The notes beneath the pieces were generated by a model. The model was not told where the DNA came from and searched no databases. It saw nothing but the letters and a program-made list of their open reading frames with translations. The position numbers were made by a program, and so were the translations under genes. DNA of 64,000 nt. It comes from Amycolatopsis sp. FBCC-B4732. Its GTDB lineage: Bacteria; Actinomycetota; Actinomycetes; Mycobacteriales; Pseudonocardiaceae. Below are positions 63,840-64,000 of the stretch, in pieces (within the stretch, counting starts at the first letter, position 1; the number at the start of each line of letters is the position of its first letter). The stretch spans positions 7,234,501 through 7,298,500 of the forward strand of contig NZ_CP095376.1 of NCBI RefSeq assembly GCF_023008405.1. Reading direction: 5' to 3'.

Positions 63840-64000
63840 ACAAGAGGCCGCGAGCGCCATCGCCCAGCGCACCGGCGTCGACGCGCACGACATCGCGGTG
63901 GTCCTGGGCTCGGGCTGGCGCCCGGCGGCGGACGTCATCGGGGAGCACGAGACGGAGATCCCGTTCGCCGAACTGCCCGGCTTCACCACGCCCGGCGCGG
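63832..64000 (+). CDS. Purine nucleoside phosphorylase, N-terminal fragment (continues past the right edge)
   Basis: Only 56 codons are in the window. They read IAVVLGSGWRPAADVIG, with the phosphate-binding GSG motif of trimeric PNP, and IPFAELPGFTTPG, which matches the N-terminus of that family. It would cleave purine nucleosides to base and ribose-1-phosphate in salvage. Its ATG is 8 nt before the stop of the preceding gene. Confidence 0.85.
   Translation, partial: MTEQEAASAIAQRTGVDAHDIAVVLGSGWRPAADVIGEHETEIPFAELPGFTTPGA

Overview
The window is a 64 kb stretch of a very GC-rich actinomycete chromosome. Gene content and protein style (split methylmalonyl-CoA mutase plus MeaB, acyl-CoA carboxylase with an epsilon subunit, class F sortase, many GTG and leaderless starts, DUF1707 proteins, an F420-type LLM oxidoreductase) fit the Pseudonocardiales, and I would guess Amycolatopsis or a close relative. 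The genus call is inference. The sequence is dense (about 90% coding), with many 1-4 nt start/stop overlaps and convergent gene ends that run into one another. No rRNA, tRNA, CRISPR array, insertion sequence, integrase or prophage was seen.

Layout. 1-6.7 kb: a two-component system (kinase partial), histidinol-phosphatase-like hisN, a TNT-type NAD+ glycohydrolase toxin with a small coupled candidate immunity gene, HMG-CoA lyase with a PH-domain membrane protein, BirA and an NlpC/P60 hydrolase. 6.7-9.7 kb: a patch where four indels break three genes (a NarL-type response regulator, its kinase and a SnoaL-like protein). 9.7-24 kb: many small regulator/enzyme pairs (ECF41 sigma/old yellow enzyme, methyltransferase/TetR, SnoaL/LysR, DJ-1-AraC/quinone reductase, HxlR/imine reductase-SDR, MarR/FMN reductase, an intact kinase-regulator pair). 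Palindromic operators are visible upstream of several, and the region also holds a decayed FAD-monooxygenase fragment. 25-27 kb: propionyl/acyl-CoA carboxylase beta and epsilon subunits. 27-33.7 kb: LLM oxidoreductase-MarR operon, a large membrane NACHT NTPase, and a PadR/MFS efflux pair. 34-42.9 kb: Maf, a dicarboxylate symporter, biotinylated carboxylase alpha subunit, two DUF1707 proteins and two tandem secreted repeat proteins. 43-47.4 kb: the glycerol genes glpD and glpFK, divergently arranged. 47.4-50.7 kb: a repetitive non-coding stretch, a VOC protein and a sortase locus. 50.7-54.8 kb: LpdA-like reductase, a gamma-glutamylcyclotransferase-fold protein, a cluster of three DnaA boxes and an M20 amidohydrolase. 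54.8-59.9 kb: mutA-mutB-meaB. 60-64 kb: a Ser/Thr kinase, a MerR regulator with two membrane proteins, and the start of purine nucleoside phosphorylase.

How the genes work together. BirA biotinylates the carboxylase alpha subunit. That subunit with the beta and epsilon subunits makes methylmalonyl-CoA from propionyl-CoA, and MutAB with its chaperone MeaB converts methylmalonyl-CoA to succinyl-CoA. HMG-CoA lyase serves leucine breakdown. The epimerase is not in the window. GlpF, GlpK and GlpD take glycerol to dihydroxyacetone phosphate.

The observations most worth a second look are the TNT toxin/immunity pair, the solo NACHT NTPase, the DnaA-box cluster between convergent genes, the clustered frameshifts at 7.0-9.5 kb, the two distinct palindromic hairpins at convergent gene ends, and the sortase with its substrate and an unanchored paralog.
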